Notes: a model not told the origin generated them from the sequence alone. Shown: positions 10,419 to 19,503, counted from the stretch's first letter. The stretch is 64,000 nucleotides of DNA from Ch128b sp964527925 (GCA_964527925.1 CAZGQO010000002.1:186001-250000); one strand, 5' to 3'. Program-made: numbers and translations.

Positions 10419-12104
10419 ATGAGTGAAATCTTTCATATACTAAAATTCAAAATCTTATCTTCATTGAACGAAACAAAACTAATTCTCAAAAAGGGATTGT
10501 GGCGAAGCATTGCATCGAGTTTAATTTTCATTTTCTTCGGTATTGGAATTTTTATTTTCACAAGAAACACTCTCAATTTTCTTCTCGTTGATCTGCATAT
10601 TGGAAATTATCTCCTGCATCGATTTCTTTCGATGATTTTGTTTGTATTCTTCATTTCAATAAATGTTGGTAACCTGATTGTAGCTTACTCAATCATTTAT
10701 CGCTCGCAGGAAATTTACCACTTGATGACCAAACCAATTGATTATTCCAATCTTTTTCTTTTCAAAATGTTTGAAAGCATTCTCTACAGCTCGCCTGCGT
10801 TTCTTTTGATTGGCATCTCGGTAATTGCCGGCTATGGTTCATTTTATCAGGTTGATTGGCTTTTCTATCCTTATGCGATTTTAGTTGTGTTTATTCCCTT
10901 TGTGTTCACTTCGGCAATTGTGGGAATATTAATTCTAATGCTGTTGATAATGATTGCAAACAAAATAGGATTCCGACAAACAATCACATTAATGATGACT
11001 TTTTATCTTCTGAATCTTTTTCTGTTTTTCCGATTCTTGAATCCCAAAAACATTGTAAACGAAGTGATGAAGTTTTATCCCAATTTGAATTTTGATTTTA
11101 CTTTTCTCGATCCATCTTTTCTGATTTATTTCCCTAATCACTGGTTTGTGGAAGCAATAAGATTTTATGTTCGTGCAGATTATTCACTTGCTGGAAGTTA
11201 TGCTTTTTTGATTTTGAGTGTTTTTGCTCTAACATTGATTACTGCAGCACTCTCTGGTAAAAATTTTTATTACAAAACATGGCTGACTTCACTTGAATTA
11301 ATGGCAAAATCAAAAAACAAAAGGCGAGAAAGCAAGCTATTTACTTCCCGCTTTAAGTTTTTCAAGGATCCTCAACTTGATATTCTTTTTAAGAAAGAAA
11401 TTGTGCAATTCTTTCGTGAGCCTTCGCAATGGATTCATCTCGTAGTTATTTCATTCTTGATTATAATTTTCATTGCAAGTGTTTCAAGAGTCAATCTCAT
11501 CAAAGCATTGCCCTTTCTTCAAACTGTTACCTATCTCATACTTTTCATTTTTAATTCATTTATAATTTCATCAATCACTCTGAGATTTTTATTTCCAAAT
11601 ATGAGCATCGAAGCTGAAGCATTCTTCAAAATAAAATCTTCACCAGTTGCACTCTGGAAAATTATTGCTGTCAAATTCTTTCCTGTTTTCATTATAACCT
11701 TGATGTTGAGTGAAGCATTAAACTTTTTTTCTCATCTTCCAATAAGCAATAACAAAATTCTACTGACATCTTCTACTATCAATATGTTTTTTGTGATGCT
11801 GACTCTTTCATCAATTAATTTTGGAATGGGGAGCTACTACGCAAACTTCAAAGAAGAGAATCCTGTTAAAGTTGCTTCTTCACAGGGTGCGACAATTTCA
11901 TTCTTGATTAATCTTGTGTATCTGGTCTTTCTGATTGTCATACTTGTTATTCCAGTTAATCATTTCTTTAACTCAATCAACTTAAACCAAACCGTAAATT
12001 TCAAGCCATTTGCTGCAAGCACAATCAGTCTAATGATAGTTGCAATTTTTACTATCATTTTATCATTCAAGATTTCAGTCGATACTCTTAAAAAAGATTT
12101 TTGA
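10419..12104 (+). CDS. ABC transporter permease (putative ABC-2 exporter)
   Basis: A 561-residue integral membrane protein with roughly a dozen hydrophobic segments, for example SIASSLIFIFFGIGIFIF near residue 30, a cluster at 120-210, and another at 330-560. The layout resembles the large fused permeases of Bacteroidota and Firmicutes ABC-2 exporters. A soluble loop around residues 290-325 (KSKNKRRESKLFTSRFKFFK) separates two membrane halves. It follows its ATPase partner on the same strand. Its stop lies 12 bp from the stop of the polymerase N-terminal half, so the insertion leaves almost no spare DNA on that side. Substrate unknown. Confidence 0.85.
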   Translation: MSEIFHILKFKILSSLNETKLILKKGLWRSIASSLIFIFFGIGIFIFTRNTLNFLLVDLHIGNYLLHRFLSMILFVFFISINVGNLIVAYSIIYRSQEIYHLMTKPIDYSNLFLFKMFESILYSSPAFLLIGISVIAGYGSFYQVDWLFYPYAILVVFIPFVFTSAIVGILILMLLIMIANKIGFRQTITLMMTFYLLNLFLFFRFLNPKNIVNEVMKFYPNLNFDFTFLDPSFLIYFPNHWFVEAIRFYVRADYSLAGSYAFLILSVFALTLITAALSGKNFYYKTWLTSLELMAKSKNKRRESKLFTSRFKFFKDPQLDILFKKEIVQFFREPSQWIHLVVISFLIIIFIASVSRVNLIKALPFLQTVTYLILFIFNSFIISSITLRFLFPNMSIEAEAFFKIKSSPVALWKIIAVKFFPVFIITLMLSEALNFFSHLPISNNKILLTSSTINMFFVMLTLSSINFGMGSYYANFKEENPVKVASSQGATISFLINLVYLVFLIVILVIPVNHFFNSINLNQTVNFKPFAASTISLMIVAIFTIILSFKISVDTLKKDF

Positions 12105-12115
12105 TTTCGACATTT

Positions 12116-13942
12116 TTAATTTTCATTTTCTTTCTCTGGATCATCATGAATGAAAAACAATTTTTGCATTTTGAACTGATTAACTTTTCGAATTGTATCT
12201 TTCACAACAGCAAGCGAACGTTGACTCAACAAATCAATTTTCACAAGCCCCACATCTTCAATTGGATACATATCAGGTTGAGTTACAATCAAACCGAGTC
12301 CTTTGTTCACAGCATATTCAAGAGCAACAAAATTTGTGATTGGTTCTGGCGAGATAACTATACCACCTGGATGAATACTCAAGTGCTGTGGAAATCCTGC
12401 GAGTCTTTGAGCGATATTTACAATTGTCTTCAGCGGCTCAGAATCGAATTTCAAATTTTTTGCCTCAGGAAATTTTTCCGAAAGCTGTGGAAGATTTGCA
12501 GCACTTGTCCATGGAATGAACTGACTGTACTCTGAAATTTCAGAATCACTCAAACCAAAAACTTTTGCAACTTCTCTGAAAGCAGATCGAGCTCGAAAAG
12601 TTACAGTGGTCGATATCATCGCAACTCTATCTTCGCCATATTTTTCGAAAACATATTTCACAATTGCATCACGCTCTTTCCACGAAAAATCCAGATCAAT
12701 ATCAGGCGGAGAAGCACGACCAAGATTTAAAAATCTTTCAAAGAACAAATTATGTTTCAAAGGATCAACCTGAGTAAGTCCAAGACAATAAGCAACTATG
12801 CTGTTTGCCGCCGAACCACGACCAAGCATCATCATATTCATTTTTCGTGCAGCTTGAGCAATATCCCAGACAATCAAAAAATAATCTGCAAAGCCAAGCT
12901 GCTGAATGATGCTGAGTTCTTCCTGTAAGCGATTGACTGCCTGTTCTGTAATTGGTTTGTATTTTTCTTCAAGTCCACGAAATGCAATCTTCCACAAGTA
13001 TGAAAAAGGTGTTTCTCCCTCTGGCAACGAAAACTTTGGATGTTTGTATTTCCCAAATTCAAGATCAACATTGCACTCATCAGCAATTCGATAAGTATTC
13101 TCGATAGCTTCAGGTAGATTACACCAGATTTTTTTCATCTCATCAGATGACTTGAAATATTGTTCTTCATTGCCGAGTTCATTGATTATTCTTCTGTTAA
13201 ATTCTTCTCGTGTGATTATCTGTTCATTATTTATTCCGTAGCCTTTCGTGTAAACTTTCACTTTTGATTTTGAAAAATTCACTTTCGCTGAATCGGGATT
13301 GAGTATATAATCGATGTAAGAAAGAGTTGTGTTGTATTTGATGGCAAGCAAAACTTTGTGAAGAATGAAATCTTCTCTGTTCAGAAAATAAACTTTGTTG
13401 GTTGCAACTACAGGAAGATTATTTTCTCTGGCAAAAGTGTAAAGTTCTCGACTCACTTTTCTGAATTTGAAGTAATCTGGATTTGATTTTTCTGTGATGA
13501 AAAGTTCGATGTAAAGATTTCTTGCGATGGAAAGATTGATTTTCTCTTTGACTGCTTTCAAGAGTTGAATTGAGGATGTAATCACAAAAAGATTTTTCCA
13601 GTCTTTCAGAAGAACATCCGAGATTACATTGATGAGATTGAACTTATCATTTAGTTTTCTTGCAGTGATTAATTGACATATTCGCGAGTAGCCTTCCCGA
13701 TTTTTTGCAAGGATAATTGTGTTGATTTCATCACTGGAAAGATCATCAAGATAAACACCCAGAATTGGTTTGATATTGTTTTCGATTGCAAGTTTAGCAA
13801 AATCGATAAGTCCATACATTCCATTTGTATCAGTCAGAGCGATTGCAGGGAGATTGAACATTTTCGTTTGTTCGATAATCTCCTCAATCCTCATCGCCCC
13901 CGAAAGCATTGAATAGTTAGAATGGAGATGAAGATGAATCAT
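12116..13942 (-). CDS. DNA polymerase III alpha-type subunit (DnaE family), N-terminal half of a split gene
   Basis: A 608-residue protein carrying the PHP domain (HLHLHSNYSMLSG at the N terminus) and the palm of a C-family polymerase. Both catalytic regions are present: PDIDLDF (about residues 411-415) and the third aspartate in VGLVKIDLL (about 567). The protein stops soon afterwards with IHDDPEKENEN, before the fingers, which are encoded by the separate gene at 7747-9480. Both halves are open and conserved, so the products may assemble into one enzyme. A recently inactivated gene is the alternative. Promoter and start region lie at 13943-14040. dinB is 4 kb upstream on the same strand. Confidence 0.85.
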   Translation of the reverse strand: MIHLHLHSNYSMLSGAMRIEEIIEQTKMFNLPAIALTDTNGMYGLIDFAKLAIENNIKPILGVYLDDLSSDEINTIILAKNREGYSRICQLITARKLNDKFNLINVISDVLLKDWKNLFVITSSIQLLKAVKEKINLSIARNLYIELFITEKSNPDYFKFRKVSRELYTFARENNLPVVATNKVYFLNREDFILHKVLLAIKYNTTLSYIDYILNPDSAKVNFSKSKVKVYTKGYGINNEQIITREEFNRRIINELGNEEQYFKSSDEMKKIWCNLPEAIENTYRIADECNVDLEFGKYKHPKFSLPEGETPFSYLWKIAFRGLEEKYKPITEQAVNRLQEELSIIQQLGFADYFLIVWDIAQAARKMNMMMLGRGSAANSIVAYCLGLTQVDPLKHNLFFERFLNLGRASPPDIDLDFSWKERDAIVKYVFEKYGEDRVAMISTTVTFRARSAFREVAKVFGLSDSEISEYSQFIPWTSAANLPQLSEKFPEAKNLKFDSEPLKTIVNIAQRLAGFPQHLSIHPGGIVISPEPITNFVALEYAVNKGLGLIVTQPDMYPIEDVGLVKIDLLSQRSLAVVKDTIRKVNQFKMQKLFFIHDDPEKENEN

Positions 13943-14040
13943 GGATTGATGAATAAGCCTATTGGTTGTTCTTGATTAAAAGTGCATTGAAAAATGGCTA
14001 GTTAGAAAAAATTTAGAGAGACAAAAACTTTTTATTAGAT

Positions 14041-14400
14041 TTATTCTGAAATCCCTCTCACCTCTTCTTCACTCAAAAATCTGAAATTGCCTTTAGGAAG
14101 ATTGCCAAGTTTGAGATTACCAATCTGAATTCTTACTAATCGCAGGACTTCAATTTCAAGCGTTTCGAAAATGCGGCAAATGTGACGATTCTTTCCTTCT
14201 TCAAGAGCAATTTCCAACCAACTGTTCTTCTTACCAACACGAATCATTTTAACTGAAACTACTTGCAATATCTCACCATCACTACCGACAACACCATTTT
14301 CAATTTTTGAAATCAACTCTTCATCTGCCAAACGATTGATTTGTACATGATAAGTTTTCTTAATGTGATTTTCTGGGTCAAGTATCTTAAAGAAACTATT
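14041..14400 (-). pseudogene. RsuA/RluB-family pseudouridine synthase, C-terminal remnant
   Basis: The reading frame from a TAA at 14401-14403 to the stop at 14041 encodes the C-terminal part of a 16S/23S pseudouridine synthase. It covers KKTYHVQINRLADEELI, the family segment EEGKNRHICRIFETL, and the C-terminal PKGNFRFLSEEEV. The catalytic GRLDxxTxGLL loop and the S4 domain, which should precede this, are missing. There is an in-frame stop immediately upstream, and the only starts are internal TTG-like codons. This looks like a 5'-deleted gene. The remaining coding part is well preserved, so the loss may be recent. Confidence 0.7.
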
Positions 14401-14466
14401 TTATCTTCTGCCTTCATTTTTAATGATCAAATCCAATTAACAAATCTTCTGAGAAGACTTTTAAAC

Positions 14467-14844
14467 TCAAATGTCTTTTGCTGTTTGATACGAAAGAATC
14501 ACGATTGTTCCAATTAAGGCAGCAAGAGCAATTATGATTTTGACAACTACACTGACTTCCAAAAATATCAGCGAGAGAATGACCATAATCCACATAGCAG
14601 AAATTGAATGAATTTTTCCGCGCAATGGGATGGTTTTCGTTTCCATGAAATGTTTTACTCGATGACCAAAGATTTTATTTTCAATAACCCAGTTGTATAA
14701 TCTTTCAGAACTTCTAATAAAACAATAAGCTGCAAGAATCATAAAGATTGTAGTTGGAAGTCCCGGTACAAAAATTCCAATCAATCCAAGTGCAACAAAT
14801 ATTAAACCAATTATTGTCAGGATAATTTTTTTGACTCGAGACAT
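14467..14844 (-). CDS. YbaN/DUF454 family inner-membrane protein
   Basis: A 125-residue membrane protein with an N-terminal hydrophobic hairpin (IILTIIGLIFVALGLIGIF, then PGLPTTIFMILAAYCF). A soluble stretch follows (RSSERLYNWVIENKIFG), then two more transmembrane segments near the C terminus. The GLPTTxF and SSxRLxxWL patterns are characteristic of DUF454/YbaN. Function is unknown in the family. It stands alone between the pseudouridine synthase remnant and a repeat-containing gap. The family assignment is confident. Confidence 0.85.
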   Translation of the reverse strand: MSRVKKIILTIIGLIFVALGLIGIFVPGLPTTIFMILAAYCFIRSSERLYNWVIENKIFGHRVKHFMETKTIPLRGKIHSISAMWIMVILSLIFLEVSVVVKIIIALAALIGTIVILSYQTAKDI

Positions 14845-15129
14845 TTGAAATCCTTTGTTTTTTATTTACTCATGAATTTGAGAATGAGTAGTTGAATATT
14901 TATTGATTAAATAAAACATTGTTTGGATGTGCAAAATATTTATTTCTTTGAAAATACTTTTTAGTGATTGTGAATCATTTTAATTCGAAAGTGTAACGAA
15001 AGAAGAATCTTTTTCTGTCATGCTGAGCGAAGCGAAGCATCTCTTTAGATTCTTCATTCCGCTTGCGCTTCATTCAGAATGACATGAAATTCAAAATGAC
15101 ATTTAATCAAACCATCACAACATACTAAC
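14845..15129. other. Intergenic stretch with one dispersed repeat unit
   Basis: Between the DUF454 gene and the SpoIIE phosphatase gene. AT-rich, with no open frame of note. Its second half holds one dispersed repeat (see 15002-15084). The rest presumably contains the DUF454 promoter; I see no clear motif. Confidence 0.6.
15002..15084 (-). repeat. Dispersed 'TGTCATTCTGAATGAAGCGCA' family repeat, copy A
   Basis: An 83-nt unit whose reverse complement matches 17902-17984 with one visible mismatch. It contains the family cores TGTCATTCTGAATG, GAAGAATCTAAAGAGATGC and GCTTCGCTCAGCATGACAG. Related units lie at 27013-27270 and 28506-28620. All are intergenic. Together with copy B it forms an inverted pair enclosing three genes. 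Confidence 0.9.
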
Positions 15130-16251
15130 TCAATATGCGGAAGACTTACGAATTATCACAAGAGAAATATCATCATTCTGTTTTGCATCGTTTACAAAAT
15201 TCTCAAGACTTAAAACAATTCTTCCGCACAATTTTTCTGCATCAAGGTGAGAGTTTTTAAGAAGAATTTTTTTCAATCTTTCCAGACCAAAAAATTGACC
15301 GAATTCATTTTGTGCTTCAATCAATCCATCTGAGTAAGCAACAAATATTTCTTTTTCTTCCATCTCAATTTCATTCGATTTAAACTGAACGCTCTCCATC
15401 AAACCAATAGCTGAATCACCTTTTTCAAATTCAATCAGTTCAACCTCACTTTCATTTTGTTTTATCAAGATTGGAGGAAAATGTCCCGCGTTAACAAATT
15501 TTAATTTCGAGTCATCTGATTTGATTTGAATAAAAACGAGAGATGCAAAAATACTCCGTAAAGTTTCTTTGAAGAAAAATCGATTGAGTTTATTCATCTT
15601 TTCTTCAATCGTTTTATCACCATCCATCGAAATGTGAATCAAGGTTTGAAGTCTCGATGCAAGCAACGCAGATTTCAATCCTTTGCCTGCAACATCGGCA
15701 ATTGTAATTCCATAGTTTGAATGACTTCCTATTTTCATAAAATCAATTAAATCACCGCCAACATTATTTGCAGGTTTGGTGAAAAGAAAAACATCCCAGC
15801 CAGGAATCACAGGTTTAGAATCTGGAAGCAACGCAAGCTGAACTTTTCTGCCAGCATCTAACTCTTCATGAGCCAGAAGTTTATCTTTCAATTCTAACAT
15901 CAAAACAAAAAGAATTAACAACGCACCAATGAGATCATCTTCAATTACCAACTTTAAATCACTATCTGTATACACCAAAGAATTTGAACTAAACATTAAA
16001 ACAATTGCGAGTAAAAGAAGAATTCTTCGCAGCGGATTCAACTTGAAAAACATTCCCTTCAAAATCCACCAGACCATATAGAAAAATCGTTTCACACGAT
16101 TCATCTTGTTTAAACTCATTCGTTTCTCAGAATCGATGTAAAACTCACGTATGTCTAAAAATTCATTCCTGAGTTTCCTGAATAAATCTTCTTCGGTTAA
16201 ATCCTTTCGGATTGTTTCTATTATTCGCGGGTCTTTTGATTTTTCTTTCAT
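15130..16251 (-). CDS. Membrane-associated SpoIIE/PP2C-type serine phosphatase
   Basis: A 373-residue protein. The N-terminal half has two hydrophobic segments (RRILLLLAIVLMFSSN and DDLIGALLILFVLMLEL). The C-terminal half is a PPM phosphatase domain of the SpoIIE/RsbU kind (VQLALLPDSKP, NVGGDLIDF, ITIADVAGKGLKSALLASRLQ, VAYSDGLIEAQN). The aspartates in GGDLID, ADVAGKG and YSDGL fit the metal site. Such enzymes dephosphorylate STAS-domain antagonists in partner-switching regulation. Its target is not obvious; a STAS protein lies at 38773-39129. Gene order suggests it follows the SagB-like gene (44 bp upstream) in one transcript. Confidence 0.88.
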   Translation of the reverse strand: MKEKSKDPRIIETIRKDLTEEDLFRKLRNEFLDIREFYIDSEKRMSLNKMNRVKRFFYMVWWILKGMFFKLNPLRRILLLLAIVLMFSSNSLVYTDSDLKLVIEDDLIGALLILFVLMLELKDKLLAHEELDAGRKVQLALLPDSKPVIPGWDVFLFTKPANNVGGDLIDFMKIGSHSNYGITIADVAGKGLKSALLASRLQTLIHISMDGDKTIEEKMNKLNRFFFKETLRSIFASLVFIQIKSDDSKLKFVNAGHFPPILIKQNESEVELIEFEKGDSAIGLMESVQFKSNEIEMEEKEIFVAYSDGLIEAQNEFGQFFGLERLKKILLKNSHLDAEKLCGRIVLSLENFVNDAKQNDDISLVIIRKSSAY

Positions 16252-16295
16252 AGTATAGATGCTTTACGATTAAATAGATAAAATGTTATTGATGT

Positions 16296-17012
16296 TTATT
16301 TTCTTCCAACCGGGATTATGTAAATCGGTTTTTCATTTTTCTCGAGATTAATTACTTCTTTCACTCTATCATCATAAAAAGCTCCAATTGGAACTGCACC
16401 AAGATTAAGTGATGTTGCCTGCAAAAGCAGATTTTGACAGCTGTGTCCCGCTTCAATGTAAACATATCTTTCTGAACGATTACCATATTTGATTGCTGTT
16501 CTTTCAAAGACAGCTGCTATGACAAAAACAACTGGCGCTTCAAGAATTGATTCTTGCTGAAGTGCCGATTTGTAAAGATCTTTTCGCTTATCACCACTTA
16601 AAATTTTTACAATTGAATGTTCATCAGGTAGATATTTGTAAATTCCTGATTCAAGATTTTGAACATTTCCTGCAACAACATAAACTTCAAGTGGATACAA
16701 CGCACCAGCTGATGGCGCTGTTCTAAGTCCCCAATTTCTTTCTGTTACTCCCTGCATTGCCCATAACAATTGAGAAATCTCAATTACATTGAGTGCTTCT
16801 TTTTTATAACTACGAATTGATCTTCTCTTTGCGAGAGATTCTTCAAGAGAAATTTTACCCTTCAACTCAGGTGCTGGAAGGTTTATTTTTTCCTGTTGCC
16901 GCATTGTGTGAACCTCCCCATTAATTTTGACAGGCTGAACCAAAATTAAAAATAGCAGCGAAGCCCAAAGAAGCATTGAGATAAAAATTTTATAACCTGA
17001 TTTTGTTTTCAT
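16296..17012 (-). CDS. SagB/ThcOx-type nitroreductase-family oxidoreductase, exported or anchored
   Basis: A 238-residue protein. Residues 10-30 form a hydrophobic signal or anchor segment. A flavin-dependent SagB-type oxidoreductase domain follows: KRRSIRSYKKEALNVIEISQ, APSAGALYPLEVYVV, IEAGHSCQNLLLQATSLNL. SagB relatives oxidise azoline rings in modified peptides, but many stand-alone members lack such partners, and no YcaO gene is visible here. The extracytoplasmic signal is atypical for a peptide-modifying dehydrogenase. The DUF1648 gene is 23 bp upstream and the phosphatase gene 44 bp downstream, both on the same strand. Confidence 0.85.
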   Translation of the reverse strand: MKTKSGYKIFISMLLWASLLFLILVQPVKINGEVHTMRQQEKINLPAPELKGKISLEESLAKRRSIRSYKKEALNVIEISQLLWAMQGVTERNWGLRTAPSAGALYPLEVYVVAGNVQNLESGIYKYLPDEHSIVKILSGDKRKDLYKSALQQESILEAPVVFVIAAVFERTAIKYGNRSERYVYIEAGHSCQNLLLQATSLNLGAVPIGAFYDDRVKEVINLEKNEKPIYIIPVGRK

Positions 17013-17035
17013 TTTATCCTCACCACTTTTGATCC

Positions 17036-17590
17036 TTACTTATGATTACCCTCTGCTTTCATTTCATTTGAAACTTTGCTCAATGCAATAAAAAATGGAA
17101 CGAGTGCAAGAAATGGGAAAAGAATTATAAAAATTAATGCGGCTGGATCAAACTGTTTTTTTATTGTTGAATAGTAAATCAGCAGCAGCAAAACGAAAAG
17201 GTAAATGCTCAGGGCAAGGTTGAATTTCAAAATCAATTCAAAATATTTGTTGAACCAGTAAGGTCGCCTTTCTTCAGAAATTTTTTCGATGTTCACAAAA
17301 AATCCTGGCAGGTTAATCAAGTAAGGATATTTGTTTATCAAGATAAATCTGAACTTAACCATTATTAGAATAATTGCAGGTGCAAGATTGAATAAAACAG
17401 GTAAGATTAAAAAAATTGTTTTACTGCCATATGCATCAGGTTTCCCTTTTAATCCAAAATGTGTTGGAATGATATCTGGCAATGTGAAGTATGCATATAG
17501 ACTAACTGCCCACATTAAAATCACGATTATCAAACTCATTAATATCCAATTTTTGCCTTCTTTACCAAAAGGTTCTGGTCTGATTAACAT
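17036..17590 (-). CDS. DUF1648-domain membrane protein
   Basis: A 184-residue protein with four hydrophobic segments. The DUF1648 signature is the N-terminal helix followed by LPDIIPTHFGLKGKPDAYG (about residues 39-57). The domain also occurs in SdpI-type immunity proteins, but here there is no SdpA/SdpB toxin neighbour, so an immunity role is not supported. It is probably the first gene of the run DUF1648, sagB-like, SpoIIE phosphatase. Function unknown. Confidence 0.8.
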   Translation of the reverse strand: MLIRPEPFGKEGKNWILMSLIIVILMWAVSLYAYFTLPDIIPTHFGLKGKPDAYGSKTIFLILPVLFNLAPAIILIMVKFRFILINKYPYLINLPGFFVNIEKISEERRPYWFNKYFELILKFNLALSIYLFVLLLLIYYSTIKKQFDPAALIFIILFPFLALVPFFIALSKVSNEMKAEGNHK

Positions 17591-18089
17591 AATTCACTCC
17601 TGATTTTTTTATCTCATGAATTCAAAATAAGTGAAAATTTTATAATCTACTTTTGAAGATTTTTTATTTTCATAATGATAATCATATATCCAGAAAATGT
17701 AGGGATGAGGCTTGCCTCCACCGCAAATGATTTAATTAACATTCGGGAGGGACAATCCATCAATTGACAAACACCACCAGAATTGAATAGATAGAATTAA
17801 AATAAATTATAGTATGTAATTTTGAACGAGTGAAGTGATGTGAAGAATTCAATAGTTCCTTCGTTCACTTCGTGAACTCAGGATGACAATAATGATGTCT
17901 CTGTCATTCTGAATGAAGCGCAAGCGAAATGAAGAATCTAAAGAGATGCTTCGCTTCGCTCAGCATGACAGAAAAAGATTCTTCGGTCGTTTCACTCCCT
18001 CAGAATGACAGTACTGGTCATGTCATTCTGAACAAACATGAAGAATCTGAAAACCTTCGATTGTTTCACTTTCCCACGACAATACTTTT
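17591..18089. other. 499-bp non-coding gap rich in dispersed repeats
   Basis: No convincing gene. Positions about 17698-17765 hold a short element that looks repeat-like, with TGTAGGGATGAGGCTTGCC and ATTCGGGAGGGACAATCC. The second half (17821-18070) is a cluster of the dispersed repeat units found elsewhere in the window. The gap separates the DUF1648 promoter from the 3' end of dinB. Confidence 0.6.
17821..18070 (+). repeat. Dispersed repeat cluster, copy B
   Basis: Several tandem or abutting units of the family with cores TGTCATTCTGAA, GAAGAATCT, GCTTCGCTCAGCATGACA and TTCTTCGGTCGTTTCACTC. Positions 17902-17984 are the reverse complement of 15002-15084 apart from one base. The unit order resembles copy C at 27013-27270, in the same orientation. 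Confidence 0.85.
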
Positions 18090-19229
18090 TCAAGCCACAC
18101 CATATCGAATAATTTCTTCACCAAACTTTGAACGCAATTTATCAATGGTGCGAAGAATTTTTCTTTCTTTTTCTTCACGAGATGGAAAAAGATTTTCCTG
18201 TTCTACAGCATTCACAAAACCTGAGAGATAAACACCAATTAATCTAATTGCAACTCTTCTTGTATATGCTTTATGAAGAAGTTCCTTTACAATTGCATAG
18301 ATAACTTTATCATTATCAGTAGGTTCACGAATTGTTTTCGATCGAGTGACGGTTACAAAATCAGAATATCTCAATTTAATACCGATTGTTCTTGTCATAT
18401 AATTTTCATTTCGGAGAGAATTAGCAGCATCATCAACAAGTTCAAGCAAAGTCTTTTCAATAAATTCTAAATCTGTTGTATCTGAGTGATAAGTAGTTTC
18501 TCGACTGATACTTTTTTGTTCGTAGTTTAAATCAAAGAGAGTAGAACCAATCCCGCAGGCGTGGTCGTGGATCACATCTCCATATTTTCCAAACACAAGA
18601 GTGAAATATGATTTTGACGTATGAGCAATCTGACCGATTGTGTAAAATCCACGGGAGTTGAGTTCTTCTTTCATCACATCACCAACGCCAGGCATTGCCT
18701 CCACGGGAAGCGGCGAGAGAAATTCTAATTCCTGTCCCGGCACAACAAAAGTAATACCTTCCGGTTTCGCATAATCTGATGCAACTTTCGCAACAAATTT
18801 GTTTGAAGCAATTCCAATCGAACAGGGAAGTCCGGTTTCGTGTTTAATCTCTATTTGAATTCTTGACGCAAAGAAATATGGATGCCCGTAGATTCTTTCA
18901 CATCCATTGTAGTCCAGATAAAACTCATCAATTGAAGCCTGATCAATACGGGGAAGATATTTTTCTAAAATCTTTCTTACCATTCTGGAAAAACGAACAT
19001 ACTCTTCGTAATGTCCACGAATATAAATTCCATCAGGACACAATTGATAAGCTTTTCTGATTGGCATTCCTGAATATAATCCATATTCTCTTGCCTCGTA
19101 GGAGCAGGCGGCAACAACTCCACGCCCTCGTGGATCACCACCAACAATTACTGGTTTATTTTCAAGTGATGGATCGAGAATGCGTTCTACTGAAATAAAG
19201 AATGCATCAAGATCGAGATGAAAAATCAT
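18090..19229 (-). CDS. dinB: Y-family DNA polymerase IV (DinB)
   Basis: An error-prone translesion polymerase of 379 residues. Catalytic residues are visible as D6 in HLDLDAFF and D101-E102 in SIDEFYLD. The palm motif GVVAACSYEAREYGLYSGMP and the HhH thumb segment PVEAMPGVGDVMKEELNSRG are present, followed by a little-finger domain. The C-terminal beta-clamp motif is not obvious; the protein ends soon after LRSKFGEEIIRYG. The window also holds lexA, ogt and a DnaE2-like polymerase on the same strand, consistent with a damage-response role, though no LexA site was recognised upstream. Confidence 0.93.
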   Translation of the reverse strand: MIFHLDLDAFFISVERILDPSLENKPVIVGGDPRGRGVVAACSYEAREYGLYSGMPIRKAYQLCPDGIYIRGHYEEYVRFSRMVRKILEKYLPRIDQASIDEFYLDYNGCERIYGHPYFFASRIQIEIKHETGLPCSIGIASNKFVAKVASDYAKPEGITFVVPGQELEFLSPLPVEAMPGVGDVMKEELNSRGFYTIGQIAHTSKSYFTLVFGKYGDVIHDHACGIGSTLFDLNYEQKSISRETTYHSDTTDLEFIEKTLLELVDDAANSLRNENYMTRTIGIKLRYSDFVTVTRSKTIREPTDNDKVIYAIVKELLHKAYTRRVAIRLIGVYLSGFVNAVEQENLFPSREEKERKILRTIDKLRSKFGEEIIRYGVA

Positions 19230-19503
19230 AGCTGTAATACACTATAGAATGGAGAGATATTTTATAAATATAGACTATTTGTTTTCTAAGAATTATTGAA
19301 TTTAAATTTCAGGTCTGGATAGTCTCTACATAAATTTCCCGAAATATAAAAAAGTTTGCAGAGGCACATCGTTGTGCCTCTGCTTAAAAAATTTACCCAG
19401 GATATCTAGCCAATAAAATGTTTAACAAAATATAAATTCTCGCAAATATCAAGGACACAAATAAATGAAACAATTTTTTTCTTATGATTTATCACAATGG
19501 TCT
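19230..19503. other. 274-bp gap with one perfect hairpin
   Basis: Lies between the 91-aa membrane protein gene and dinB, both on the minus strand. Apart from the inverted repeat at 19359-19384 I see nothing recognisable. The dinB promoter should be in the left third. Confidence 0.6.
19359..19384. repeat. Short palindromic repeat (GCAGAGGCACA hairpin)
   Basis: An 11-bp perfect stem, GCAGAGGCACA/TGTGCCTCTGC, around a TCGT loop. A related hairpin lies at 20776-20803, and the two bracket the 91-aa and 185-aa genes. Short palindromes of this type (GTAGAGAC...GTCTCTAC) are dispersed in many bacterial genomes. There is no long T-run, so a terminator role is possible but weak. Confidence 0.8.

Noticed and set aside
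7747..13942. Inteins joining the two polymerase halves
   Set aside because: The halves end and begin without splicing motifs, and the split site differs from the cyanobacterial intein split.
17036..17590. SdpI-type immunity protein
   Set aside because: The DUF1648 domain alone is not enough, and no SdpA/B/C toxin genes lie nearby.
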